Assembly: GCA_018399395.1 (NCBI GenBank)
Contig: JAGYOI010000077.1
Coordinates: 1-6,579 of the forward strand
Source: Prolixibacteraceae bacterium
Lineage (GTDB): Bacteria; Bacteroidota; Bacteroidia; Bacteroidales; Prolixibacteraceae
Direction of reading: 5' to 3'
Length of the DNA: 6,579 nucleotides
The notes under the pieces were generated by a model. That model made no database searches and was not told where the DNA came from. It saw only the letters and a program-made list of their open reading frames with translations. Shown piece by piece: positions 1-5,907 of this stretch (position 1 is its first letter; every line of letters begins with the position of its first letter). The position numbers and the translations under genes are program-made.

Positions 1-78
1 CTCTTTTATGAGTTCAAGCGCCTTTTTGGTATTGTTACCAAATATAAGATACAGGTCTTTAACTTCTATTTTACTCAT
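1..78 (-). CDS. Glycine betaine/L-proline ABC transporter ATP-binding protein, N-terminal fragment (cut by window edge)
   Basis: Only the first 26 codons are present; the gene continues past the left edge. The peptide begins MSKIEVKDLYLIFG and ends KKALELIKE. This resembles the N-terminus of ProV/OpuAA-type ATPases, which have a short beta strand of the form 'IEVKNLYxIFG' followed by a helix 'KALxLLKEG' ahead of the Walker A region. These ATPases sit on the cytoplasmic face and power uptake of the compatible solutes glycine betaine or proline with a ProW-type permease and a ProX-type binding protein. Walker A, Walker B and the signature motif are outside the window, so the call rests on the N-terminal pattern alone. 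The gene starts 18 bp after the stop of the porin-like gene on the same strand, so the two are probably co-transcribed. The ATG at 78-76 is the natural start, with no strong Shine-Dalgarno sequence. Another ABC ATPase class is possible but less likely. Confidence 0.75.
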   Translation of the reverse strand, partial: MSKIEVKDLYLIFGNNTKKALELIKE

Positions 79-96
79 TAGCTTTAAGTTCTGTTA

Positions 97-1272
97 TTAA
101 AAGTAGTAACCAATGTTGATATTGAAACGGCTTTCCCAATCAGCATCAGCTTGTCCTTCTGCTAATCCGTTGGTCCATTGATTGCCTAACCATGCATTGT
201 TTTGTCCCATGGCATAATCAACATAGGTGTAAATGCTACCTGCTGTAATAAGCATACCGGGAACAAGGTGTTGCGTTGGTTCAAAACCTGCTGCAGATTT
301 GTTTATTACTGAATAATCAACATAAGGTTGCAGATTTGATATTGGACCCCATTCAACGGGGATAGAATATGCAAGACCGGCTACAACCATATTAGCTTCG
401 GCAGCTACGTTGTAGTTGTATGCATAGGCACCCATTTGCAGCTTGTCAAGTGTGTTTCCATCATTATCTTTTGCTGCATAGTTATAATAAACGTATTCAC
501 CTTTAAAGTTAAAGCCTCCAATGTTTGCAACTACGTGGCCTGCAAAAGCAGTTGACATTTCGCTTTCTTCCAAAACATCGTTGTAAATTCCACCAAACTG
601 ACCTGAAACACCAACTTCAACACTTTCTGTAATGTTGTATGCGGCACGGACATTAAATTGATTTAATTCACGTATAGAAGCTCCAGTATCTGTAACATTT
701 CCATCCTCATCTTTAGTTGGAGCAATTGGTGTAATGTCGTAAGAATAACGTGAAGCGTTTGCGTCTAATCCTGCACTGGCTCCACCGTTAAATTCGGGCT
801 GACGGAAATAAGCGAAACTGAATTTTAAGTTATCAATTCCGGTATAGTCAAACTTAATACCCATGTCGTAGTCATCCTCTAAACCTACATAATAAGGGAT
901 TTGGAACCACCATGAGTGTGATGCATACTTCGTAATTCCGAAAGGAACCTGAGAAACACCCAGTTTCATGTAAAGGTCATCACCAAATCCATAACCCAGG
1001 TAACCATGATGTAAAAAATGTGAATTACCAGATGTAGGATAGAAACGATACTCAAAACTTAAGTCAACACCTGCTGTGCGGGCATCTACATTAAGTCTCC
1101 ATGTGTCTAATGTGGCTTCTGGTTGGGTCGCATTATCTACCCAACTTTTGTTGAAAACGTTAAAACGAAGTGCTCCTCCGAATTTAACGTAGTCTTCTTT
1201 TTGCGAAAACGCGTTAATTGATGCTAAAATAAAAATAAGTAGTAAACTTCTTTTTAAATTCATATGTATCAT
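97..1272 (-). CDS. Outer-membrane porin-like beta-barrel protein
   Basis: The protein is 391 residues with a clear Sec signal peptide: basic 'NLKR', a hydrophobic stretch at residues 9-20, and probable cleavage near 'AFSQ' (residue 24). The mature part alternates aromatic/hydrophobic and polar residues as in transmembrane beta strands. It ends 'NINIGYYF', with a terminal phenylalanine typical of the BAM recognition signal. The segment at about residues 107-137, with 'SQVPFG' and then 'YYVGLEDDYDMG', resembles the loop and strand region of OprO/OprP-like porins, so a 16-stranded porin fold is a reasonable guess; the exact family is not certain. Two ATGs compete, at 1272 and 1263. The second gives the cleaner signal peptide (MNLKRSLLLIF) and may be the true start. 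Neither has a good Shine-Dalgarno sequence. The ProV-like ATPase gene follows after 18 bp, suggesting that the porin lets an osmolyte through the outer membrane. Confidence 0.8.
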   Translation of the reverse strand: MIHMNLKRSLLLIFILASINAFSQKEDYVKFGGALRFNVFNKSWVDNATQPEATLDTWRLNVDARTAGVDLSFEYRFYPTSGNSHFLHHGYLGYGFGDDLYMKLGVSQVPFGITKYASHSWWFQIPYYVGLEDDYDMGIKFDYTGIDNLKFSFAYFRQPEFNGGASAGLDANASRYSYDITPIAPTKDEDGNVTDTGASIRELNQFNVRAAYNITESVEVGVSGQFGGIYNDVLEESEMSTAFAGHVVANIGGFNFKGEYVYYNYAAKDNDGNTLDKLQMGAYAYNYNVAAEANMVVAGLAYSIPVEWGPISNLQPYVDYSVINKSAAGFEPTQHLVPGMLITAGSIYTYVDYAMGQNNAWLGNQWTNGLAEGQADADWESRFNINIGYYF

Positions 1273-1300
1273 TTTTGGTTAATAAAAAAATATTCGAACC

Positions 1301-1318
1301 TTAACAAACTTTAACAAA
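1301..1318 (-). repeat. Two TTTGTTAA direct repeats with a 10-bp period
   Basis: On the plus strand TTAACAAA occurs at 1301-1308 and again at 1311-1318; read on the minus (porin) strand it is TTTGTTAA twice. The exact 10-bp period is about one helical turn, which suits a protein binding one face of the DNA. It lies about 30-55 bp upstream of the porin start codon. It could be an operator. The upstream TTTG could also serve as a -33 element to a poor TATTTTTT -7 box. The AT-rich context makes chance possible. Confidence 0.4.
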
Positions 1319-1388
1319 GCTTATAACCTTTTGAAATAAGAATTGTTCAGATTTGAGGATAGTTTAAAAAAGCGTAGGAGGTACATAT

Positions 1389-1418
1389 CTTCCTGATTGA
1401 ACTTTTAACATCAGGAAG
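1389..1418. repeat. Perfect 9-bp inverted repeat, possible leader hairpin or operator
   Basis: CTTCCTGAT (1389-1397) and ATCAGGAAG (1410-1418) are exact reverse complements around a 12-nt spacer. The repeat lies 117 bp upstream of the porin ATG at 1272. If transcription starts near the TAnnTTTG match at 1475-1482, it would fold in the porin leader RNA. No U tract follows directly on either strand (the nearest T run on the minus strand is about 20 nt downstream), so it is not a standard intrinsic terminator. It may be a regulator-binding dyad or an RNA hairpin. Confidence 0.5.
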
Positions 1419-1474
1419 TGTCTATTTATGAAGTGATATGTGCTTGTTTCTTTTGTTTTCTGCATCATGTCCCG

Positions 1475-1482
1475 CAAAACTA
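1475..1482 (-). promoter_or_regulatory. Candidate Bacteroidetes -7 element for the porin operon
   Basis: The minus strand reads TAGTTTTG, an exact match to the Bacteroidetes -7 consensus TAnnTTTG, and is the only exact match I found in this spacer in that orientation. A TTTG on the same strand lies at 1497-1500, only 14 nt upstream, shorter than the roughly 17-23 nt usual for the -33 partner. Use of this promoter would give a leader of about 200 nt that includes the inverted repeat at 1389-1418. Confidence 0.3.
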
Positions 1483-1560
1483 TAACGAATAAAGCACAAA
1501 AGAAAATTGAAGCGCTTGTTTTTGTAAAATTATAAATTAATTATTGTAAAACATTAAAGG

Positions 1561-1585
1561 TTTGTATTCTTGTAAGATATACAAA
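1561..1585. repeat. 7-bp inverted repeat TTTGTAT...ATACAAA
   Basis: TTTGTAT (1561-1567) and ATACAAA (1579-1585) are perfect reverse complements with an 11-nt spacer. The arms are AT-rich, so chance is a serious alternative. A second dyad starts 6 bp further on at 1591, which makes the pair more notable than either alone. Confidence 0.35.
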
Positions 1586-1590
1586 TACAG

Positions 1591-1607
1591 CTTGTTATGA
1601 CAACAAG
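1591..1607. repeat. 6-bp inverted repeat CTTGTT-ATGAC-AACAAG
   Basis: CTTGTT (1591-1596) and AACAAG (1602-1607) are perfect reverse complements around a 5-nt spacer. A compact 17-bp dyad of this size is typical of a dimeric regulator's operator, and it lies upstream of the candidate porin promoter. No U-tract follows on either strand, so it is not an obvious terminator. Confidence 0.35.
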
Positions 1608-1719
1608 GGTGTTATGTTGGATGTTATTTTATAAAACAAATTATTTTGTTTATTATGTGTGTTTGTAGTCAGGTAAACAGGGTGTTAGTTCTCTTATCTT
1701 AATTGAGGGTTAAGTATCT

Positions 1720-1749
1720 CAACAGATCGTTAGATTTTAGGGATGAGAC
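1720..1749 (+). repeat. Dispersed 30-bp repeat, copy 1
   Basis: This 30-bp stretch matches the reverse complement of 3892-3921 at 27 of 30 positions; the first 18 bases are identical. Identity stops sharply at both ends. From 1730 it reads as degenerate heptads: TTAGATT, TTAGGGA, TGAGACT. It lies 14 bp downstream of the stop of the minus-strand barrel-protein gene and faces the opposite way to that gene. Copy 2 has the same placement and orientation relative to the plus-strand SpmA-SpmB gene. Spurious reading frames over both copies encode the same peptide, NRSLDFR, which is a consequence of the DNA repeat and not a shared protein. Confidence 0.75.
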
Positions 1750-1763
1750 TGTACTTCCCGGTC

Positions 1764-2519
1764 TTATAAAACATAAACTAACCCTAACGACAAGTTTATG
1801 GCTTCTATTGTATTTTTCACATAAAATGATTCTAGCTCTTCAATATCCGATGCACCGGGTGAAATGGCGTAGATGTAGTGTTCGTAATTACTTTTAGCCC
1901 GGTAATAACTCGTTTGTAATTTTAATTGTATATTTTGATTAACCGAAACCCGTATTCCGGCTTCAAGCATGAGCGGAAGGCTGTAAATAGCATTGGTGTT
2001 GTTCTCTGAATATATTTCTTTGTTTGTTGTTTTGTTGATGGCCCGAAGGTTTTGCGACGAAGGGTGACTAATATTAAGCCCGCTGAATATACCTCCGTCG
2101 ATGTATATTTTATTCAGAATAATGGGGTAGTTCGCTTTTATACCTACCAGAGGTGATGACCAGTACCAATTTCCAATGTTGCTGCGCAATGAATCATTGT
2201 CCTCACTGAGGTAATCTGATGTCACATTTTTCAGCCAATTGTATGTTGCATCGTTATTGGTTGTTGTTTGTCCGAAATGAAAACGGGCCGAAAGTGCCAG
2301 CCGGTTATGAACAAAATAGTCGCCGTCGAAATTCATGGTAAAACCCGGTCGGGCAAAACCAGCATTGTTTATTAATGGATTGTTTTCTCCAAAATTAGCA
2401 AGCGGAAATGTAGAGCCCATAGCTATTCCAACGTGATATTTATTTTTAGCCGATGCATGATGGATTGAGAAAAGGCATGTTATTAAAAGTACAATAATTG
2501 TGTTGCGTTTTACGATCAT
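1764..2519 (-). CDS. Putative outer-membrane beta-barrel protein of unknown function
   Basis: The protein is 251 residues. It has a signal peptide at residues 1-24 (basic MIVKR, hydrophobic 'IIVLLIT', cleavage likely after 'ASA'). The mature part has alternating patterns typical of small 8-10 strand barrels: 'YHVGIAMGSTFPLANFG', 'LALSARFHFGQ', 'PLVGIKANYP', 'IYIDGGIFSGLNI', 'PLMLEAGIRVSV', 'IQLKLQTSYYRA' and a final 'INLSLGLVYVL'. This resembles the generic outer-membrane beta-barrel domains common in Bacteroidetes, but I recognise no specific family. The Asn/Thr/Ser-rich segments would be surface loops. It appears to be a single gene, divergent from the SpmA-SpmB gene and separated from the porin by 491 bp. 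The ATG at 2519 gives a normal signal peptide, so that start is likely. Confidence 0.7.
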   Translation of the reverse strand: MIVKRNTIIVLLITCLFSIHHASAKNKYHVGIAMGSTFPLANFGENNPLINNAGFARPGFTMNFDGDYFVHNRLALSARFHFGQTTTNNDATYNWLKNVTSDYLSEDNDSLRSNIGNWYWSSPLVGIKANYPIILNKIYIDGGIFSGLNISHPSSQNLRAINKTTNKEIYSENNTNAIYSLPLMLEAGIRVSVNQNIQLKLQTSYYRAKSNYEHYIYAISPGASDIEELESFYVKNTIEAINLSLGLVYVL

Positions 2520-2579
2520 TTTTCAAGCTTTTTTGAATATGCAATCATTAAATATTAAACAGATATACGTAGCGACTGA

Positions 2580-2606
2580 TTTGGAACGTATTTTTTTTTA
2601 GTTTTG
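2580..2606 (+). promoter_or_regulatory. Candidate promoter of the SpmA-SpmB gene
   Basis: TAGTTTTG at 2599-2606 is an exact TAnnTTTG -7 element. TTTG at 2580-2583 is a possible -33 element, but the 15-nt spacing is slightly short for the family. Transcription would start around 2612, giving a leader of about 30 nt before the ATG at 2642, a normal length for Bacteroidetes. Confidence 0.5.
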
Positions 2607-2629
2607 GTAAATATATAAAAATCTAACGC

Positions 2630-2633
2630 AGGA
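2630..2633 (+). promoter_or_regulatory. Ribosome-binding site of the SpmA-SpmB gene
   Basis: AGGA lies 8 nt upstream of the ATG at 2642 and supports that start. It is one of the few recognisable Shine-Dalgarno sequences in the window. Confidence 0.5.
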
Positions 2634-2641
2634 ATATTTTT

Positions 2642-3874
2642 ATGGCTTTAAATTATGTTTTTATATTCTTTTTCTTAATCGCGTTTGTTGTAGCGTTAAT
2701 AAAGCTTATCATTTTGCAGGATGTTGAAGTGTTTACTGCAATGGTAAATTCAACTTTCGACATGGCAAAAACCGGTTTTGAAATATCGCTGGGGTTAACC
2801 GGGGTACTTACTTTGTGGATGGGGATTATGAAAGTAGGGGAGAAAGGTGGTATTGTAAACATTTTATCTCGCGTAATTGGTCCCTTTTTTCAAAAAATAT
2901 TTCCCGAACTGGGAAAAAATCATCCTGCTTATGGCGCCATAACCATGAATATTGCCGCTAATATGTTAAACCTTGATAACGCGGCAACCCCCATGGGGCT
3001 TGAGGCCATGAAGGAGATGCAGGCATCGAACCCGAAAAAAGATACGGCATCGAATGCCCAAATTATGTTTTTAGTGCTCAATACCTCGGGTTTGACCCTT
3101 ATTCCGGTTTCAATAATGGTATACCGGGCTCAGTTAGGGGCGGTAAATCCTACCGATATTTTTATCCCCTTGCTCATTACCACTTTCTTTTCAACACTTG
3201 CCGGATTGATATCGGTTGCAATTTATCAGCGTATAAATTTATTTAACAAAGTGGTATTAAGCTGGCTGGGTGGGATGACTGCCTTTATTTTAGGGCTTAT
3301 CTGGTATTTTTCGACCCTCACTCAGGATCAAATACAGGTTATATCGAACGTGGCCAGTAGCTTTATCCTTTTTAGTGTAATTATCAGTTTTATACTGTTG
3401 GCTTTAAGGAAAAAGGTAAACGTGTATGATGCTTTTATTGACGGTGCCAAAGATGGATTTAAGACGGCAGTAAAAATTATACCATATTTAATAGCTATTT
3501 TAGTTGCCATTGGTGTTTTCAGGGCTTCAGGTGCCATGGAATATTTAATTGCCGGCATTGAATGGGCTGTACGGTCTGCCGGTTTTAATACCGATTTTGT
3601 AGAAGCCCTGCCCACTGCATTCATGAAGCCCTTAAGCGGAAGCGGCGCCAGGGGTATGATGATTGATGCTATGAACACCCATGGCGCCGACTCCTTCATT
3701 GGGCGGCTGGCCTCTACTTTTCAAGGCTCAACTGATACTACGTTTTATGTTTTAGCCGTGTATTTTGGTTCTGTAGGTATAAAAAATACCCGGCATGCTG
3801 TTGCGTGTGGTTTGATTGCTGATTTTGCAGGTATAATAACCGCGATTTTTGTTGGCTATTTATTTTTTTACTAG
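2642..3874 (+). CDS. Fused SpmA-SpmB type spore maturation/nucleoside-recognition membrane protein
   Basis: The protein is 410 residues, about the sum of SpmA and SpmB (each near 180-200 residues), and is strongly hydrophobic. Residues about 40-200 form the SpmA-like half: a Gate (nucleoside recognition) domain with 'TGFEISLGLTGVLTLWMG', then 'NIAANMLNLDNAATPMG' (103-119) and 'NTSGLTLIPVS' (147-157). Residues about 265-410 form the SpmB-like half with 'DGAKDGFKTAVKIIPYLIA' (267-285), 'MKPLSGSGARG' (328-338) and 'FQGSTDTTFY' (360-369). I count roughly eight to ten membrane segments, starting with one at residues 5-25. In Bacillus SpmA and SpmB affect spore-core dehydration. In this presumably non-sporulating phylum the role is unknown; an inner-membrane transport function is inferred from the Gate domains. 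The start is supported by AGGA at 2630. No hairpin terminator is visible after the TAG; the next gene converges after 33 bp. Confidence 0.88.
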   Translation: MALNYVFIFFFLIAFVVALIKLIILQDVEVFTAMVNSTFDMAKTGFEISLGLTGVLTLWMGIMKVGEKGGIVNILSRVIGPFFQKIFPELGKNHPAYGAITMNIAANMLNLDNAATPMGLEAMKEMQASNPKKDTASNAQIMFLVLNTSGLTLIPVSIMVYRAQLGAVNPTDIFIPLLITTFFSTLAGLISVAIYQRINLFNKVVLSWLGGMTAFILGLIWYFSTLTQDQIQVISNVASSFILFSVIISFILLALRKKVNVYDAFIDGAKDGFKTAVKIIPYLIAILVAIGVFRASGAMEYLIAGIEWAVRSAGFNTDFVEALPTAFMKPLSGSGARGMMIDAMNTHGADSFIGRLASTFQGSTDTTFYVLAVYFGSVGIKNTRHAVACGLIADFAGIITAIFVGYLFFY

Positions 3875-3883
3875 AGCTGTCTT

Positions 3884-3911
3884 TGTCTATTGTCTCATGT
3901 CTGAAATCTAA
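3884..3911 (-). repeat. Degenerate heptad array (consensus about TNAGACA)
   Basis: Read on the minus strand, four consecutive 7-mers run from 3911 down to 3884: TTAGATT, TCAGACA, TGAGACA, ATAGACA. A shifted AAGACAG follows at 3883-3877. The array fills most of the convergent gap between the SpmA-SpmB gene and the DUF4954 gene, and its first unit carries the DUF4954 stop codon. No strong self-complementarity is visible, so it does not look like a hairpin terminator. Confidence 0.65.
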
Positions 3912-3921
3912 CGATCTGTTG
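3892..3921 (-). repeat. Dispersed 30-bp repeat, copy 2
   Basis: This is the inverted partner of 1720-1749, matching at 27 of 30 positions. It covers the last four or so codons and the TAG stop of the DUF4954 gene, so the C-terminal '-TTDR' is encoded by the repeat. It ends 17 bp from the stop of the SpmA-SpmB gene. In both copies the GAGAC end points towards the stop codon of an opposite-strand gene at 14-17 bp. Confidence 0.75.
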
Positions 3922-5905
3922 TTATGCATTTCTCAACTTGTTTGATAACGCGGTCGCCAAGGTTCGATTTTCGTTCGATGTGTGATTTTATTTCCTGAAC
4001 AAAGCTGTTGGTTTCAAAACTGCCCCTTACCATCTCGAAATCTTCCTGTCGCGTTTGGTCGTCACCATCGGCACCAAAACCGGTCATGGCACTAAGCCTG
4101 AACTCTTTTTTTGCATCGTTGTAAAGCATGTTGTCTAGCCCTACAACACTTTCTTTCCATCGTTTAACCAATTCTATAATATCTTCAGGGGTAATATCGT
4201 CAATTGCTTTGTTTAGTCTTTTTTCTAATAATTGTGCCGACCAGCACCATTCGATATCATAATACGAAGCATGTAATTGTTTGAATCTGTTTTCAATGGT
4301 CTGAAGATCGTTAATCCGGCCATCTTCTACTTCGTCGAGTATTTTGTCCAACTCAGATTTTGGACAAATCAAACCGGCAATGTCAACCCAGGTGCCTTTA
4401 CCGTTTTCGCAATCTGTTTTTAAAGCGTTAACAAGGTCTTCAGGTGAATTTAATTCATAACCGTTTAACCTGGTGATGACAGAGTTCCCCAGAAATTTGT
4501 CAATTCCAATGTTATAAAGGTCAATTCCTTTTTTAAGTGCCGATGATGATATTGAAGTGTTATTATAAACATACTCATTTGACGATTCACCTGATACTTT
4601 ACGGAGGTTTTCAAGAATGTCAACAGCATTGAGCATTTTTTGAATGGTAAAGGGGCTTAACAGGTTATAATTGATATTGTCAATCAGATTGGGATCTTTA
4701 CGTTTATCACGTTTTGGCCATTTCATGGCATCGCGTATGGTACCTACACTTTTCAGGTTTACACCGGGGGCCAGCCACGATTTATCTTTATTCTCAATCA
4801 AGTAGGAGAATGGCATATCGGAGGTGTCGGAGTTTTTATAATGGCGCCCCATAATTAAAGTGAAAGGGCCAATTTTGGCTGGCCATAACAGGTACGAGTC
4901 GCTGGTTGTTTTCGAACCCCGCTCAACAATGCCCTGGTGTATGGGGCCTAGCTTATACATATGATTGCTCTGGTTGGAACCTGATCCGGCATTTAAAAAT
5001 GAAAACATACCAGCAATAAGCAAGGTTGATTTGTGGTGGGTTACGGTGTAAGGTCCGGCAAAAATAGAACAGGCTTCACCATGAAAACCCTGACAATTTG
5101 AAAAGAAGACTGAATTTTCGGCCGAGTAGTTTTTCCCAAGTTCACAGCCTTGTCCAACATAGCATTTATCAATTATTACACCTTCATTTACGCTGCTGCC
5201 CGATTGAATGATGAATTTTTTCATAATAACATCATTGCCAATTTTAACCGGTGCATGGACATTGCTTATTATCGAGCCGTTTTCAATTAACCTTGAACCC
5301 TCAATTATTACATGGTCGCCTATGTGTGCATTTTTTATTTCGCCGGTATTTATGATGCGGCATTTTTTGCCAATATAGCCGCGCTCCGATTTTTTTGTCT
5401 GGGCATATTGGGAGATTAACGACTCAAGTTTGTTAATTAATATTGGCCGGTAGCGGTACAAGGTTATAATGTAAGCCATCTGTGCCGAGAGATTATCGTA
5501 CATCATGATTTCCCTACCGCCCGATTCATCGAGTACGGCAATTTTTTCGGCATTGCCAAAGGTGTTTTTACCCTCGTTAGCTATCAATTGTACATTGTTA
5601 ATGATAACATTGTCGTCGATATTATAATTCGATATGTAATTTTTAATGTAGTTAATGTAACAGTTGTTGCCAATAGTGCAGTTGTGCAAAGTTGAATTAT
5701 AAATGCCCGAATGGCGTTTTATTCCGCCATAAAGTTTTACTTTTTCATTTTGCTCCCCAATTTTAACTTCACCCGCGAAATGGGTATTGACAATATTTTC
5801 GGGGTTGAAATTGTTAGATACGAGAACTTTTTCCCATTTTTCACTTGAACACATTTGGTGCTTCAATTGGTCAATTTCTGTGTTTGTTAGATTTCTGTAG
5901 TTCAT
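3908..5905 (-). CDS. DUF4954 family protein with left-handed beta-helix (hexapeptide) repeats
   Basis: The protein is 665 residues, matching the usual size of DUF4954 proteins as I remember the family, with the typical opening 'MNYRNLTNTEIDQLK'. Residues about 77-106 and 178-270 are rich in hexapeptide-type turns ('IGNNCYI', 'IDDNVII', 'IGDHVIIEGS', 'IGNDVIMKK', 'VNEGVIIDKCYVGQG'), which build left-handed beta-helices as in GlmU-like and other sugar-nucleotide acyltransferases. A strongly patterned core at 280-370 includes 'GPYTVTHHKS', 'NQSNHMYKLGPIHQG' and 'LIMGRHYKN', whose histidines could be catalytic or ligand-binding. The C-terminal half (about 410-660) is mainly helical. No signal peptide is present, so it is probably cytoplasmic. 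The function is not known; a sugar-nucleotide or acyl transfer role is only inferred from the fold. It begins 2 bp after the methyltransferase stop, implying translational coupling, and has no clear Shine-Dalgarno sequence. Confidence 0.85.
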   Translation of the reverse strand: MNYRNLTNTEIDQLKHQMCSSEKWEKVLVSNNFNPENIVNTHFAGEVKIGEQNEKVKLYGGIKRHSGIYNSTLHNCTIGNNCYINYIKNYISNYNIDDNVIINNVQLIANEGKNTFGNAEKIAVLDESGGREIMMYDNLSAQMAYIITLYRYRPILINKLESLISQYAQTKKSERGYIGKKCRIINTGEIKNAHIGDHVIIEGSRLIENGSIISNVHAPVKIGNDVIMKKFIIQSGSSVNEGVIIDKCYVGQGCELGKNYSAENSVFFSNCQGFHGEACSIFAGPYTVTHHKSTLLIAGMFSFLNAGSGSNQSNHMYKLGPIHQGIVERGSKTTSDSYLLWPAKIGPFTLIMGRHYKNSDTSDMPFSYLIENKDKSWLAPGVNLKSVGTIRDAMKWPKRDKRKDPNLIDNINYNLLSPFTIQKMLNAVDILENLRKVSGESSNEYVYNNTSISSSALKKGIDLYNIGIDKFLGNSVITRLNGYELNSPEDLVNALKTDCENGKGTWVDIAGLICPKSELDKILDEVEDGRINDLQTIENRFKQLHASYYDIEWCWSAQLLEKRLNKAIDDITPEDIIELVKRWKESVVGLDNMLYNDAKKEFRLSAMTGFGADGDDQTRQEDFEMVRGSFETNSFVQEIKSHIERKSNLGDRVIKQVEKCITTDR

Positions 5906-5907
5906 GG

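Larger units (their letters stand above)
1273..1763. other. Gene-free 491-bp spacer upstream of the porin gene
   Basis: I see no convincing coding sequence on either strand in this AT-rich stretch. It lies between the porin start and the stop of the next minus-strand gene, so it should hold the porin promoter and leader and the end of the barrel-protein transcript. It contains a tandem TTAACAAA pair (1301-1318), a 9-bp inverted repeat (1389-1418), a possible TAnnTTTG element (1475-1482), the 8-bp palindrome AAGCGCTT (1510-1517), two further inverted repeats (1561-1585 and 1591-1607) and a dispersed repeat (1720-1749). No RNA family is recognisable by eye. Confidence 0.7.
2520..2641. promoter_or_regulatory. 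Divergent intergenic region
   Basis: These 122 bp separate the minus-strand barrel-protein gene from the plus-strand SpmA-SpmB gene and should carry promoters for both. The plus-strand signals are listed separately. For the minus-strand gene I found no exact TAnnTTTG match here, so its promoter is weak, divergent in sequence or not recognisable by eye. Confidence 0.6.

Noticed and set aside
1698..1714. CTTAA...TTAAG inverted repeat as a terminator for the barrel-protein gene
   Set aside because: The stem is only 5 bp, AT-rich, and has no following U tract on the minus strand.
1703..1897. 64-residue plus-strand reading frame with a TTG start
   Set aside because: It overlaps the end of the barrel-protein gene antisense, has no ribosome-binding site, and its NRSLDFR peptide comes from the dispersed DNA repeat.
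2619..2628. AAATCTAACG resembling part of the dispersed repeat (3904-3913)
   Set aside because: The match is only about 10 bases in AT-rich DNA and does not extend, so chance is the better explanation.
3328..3699. 123-residue minus-strand reading frame
   Set aside because: It is wholly antisense to the well-supported SpmA-SpmB gene and shows no recognisable family.
3738..3929. 63-residue minus-strand reading frame
   Set aside because: It is antisense to the SpmA-SpmB gene and out of frame with the DUF4954 gene; its start lies in the repeat and it has no domain features.
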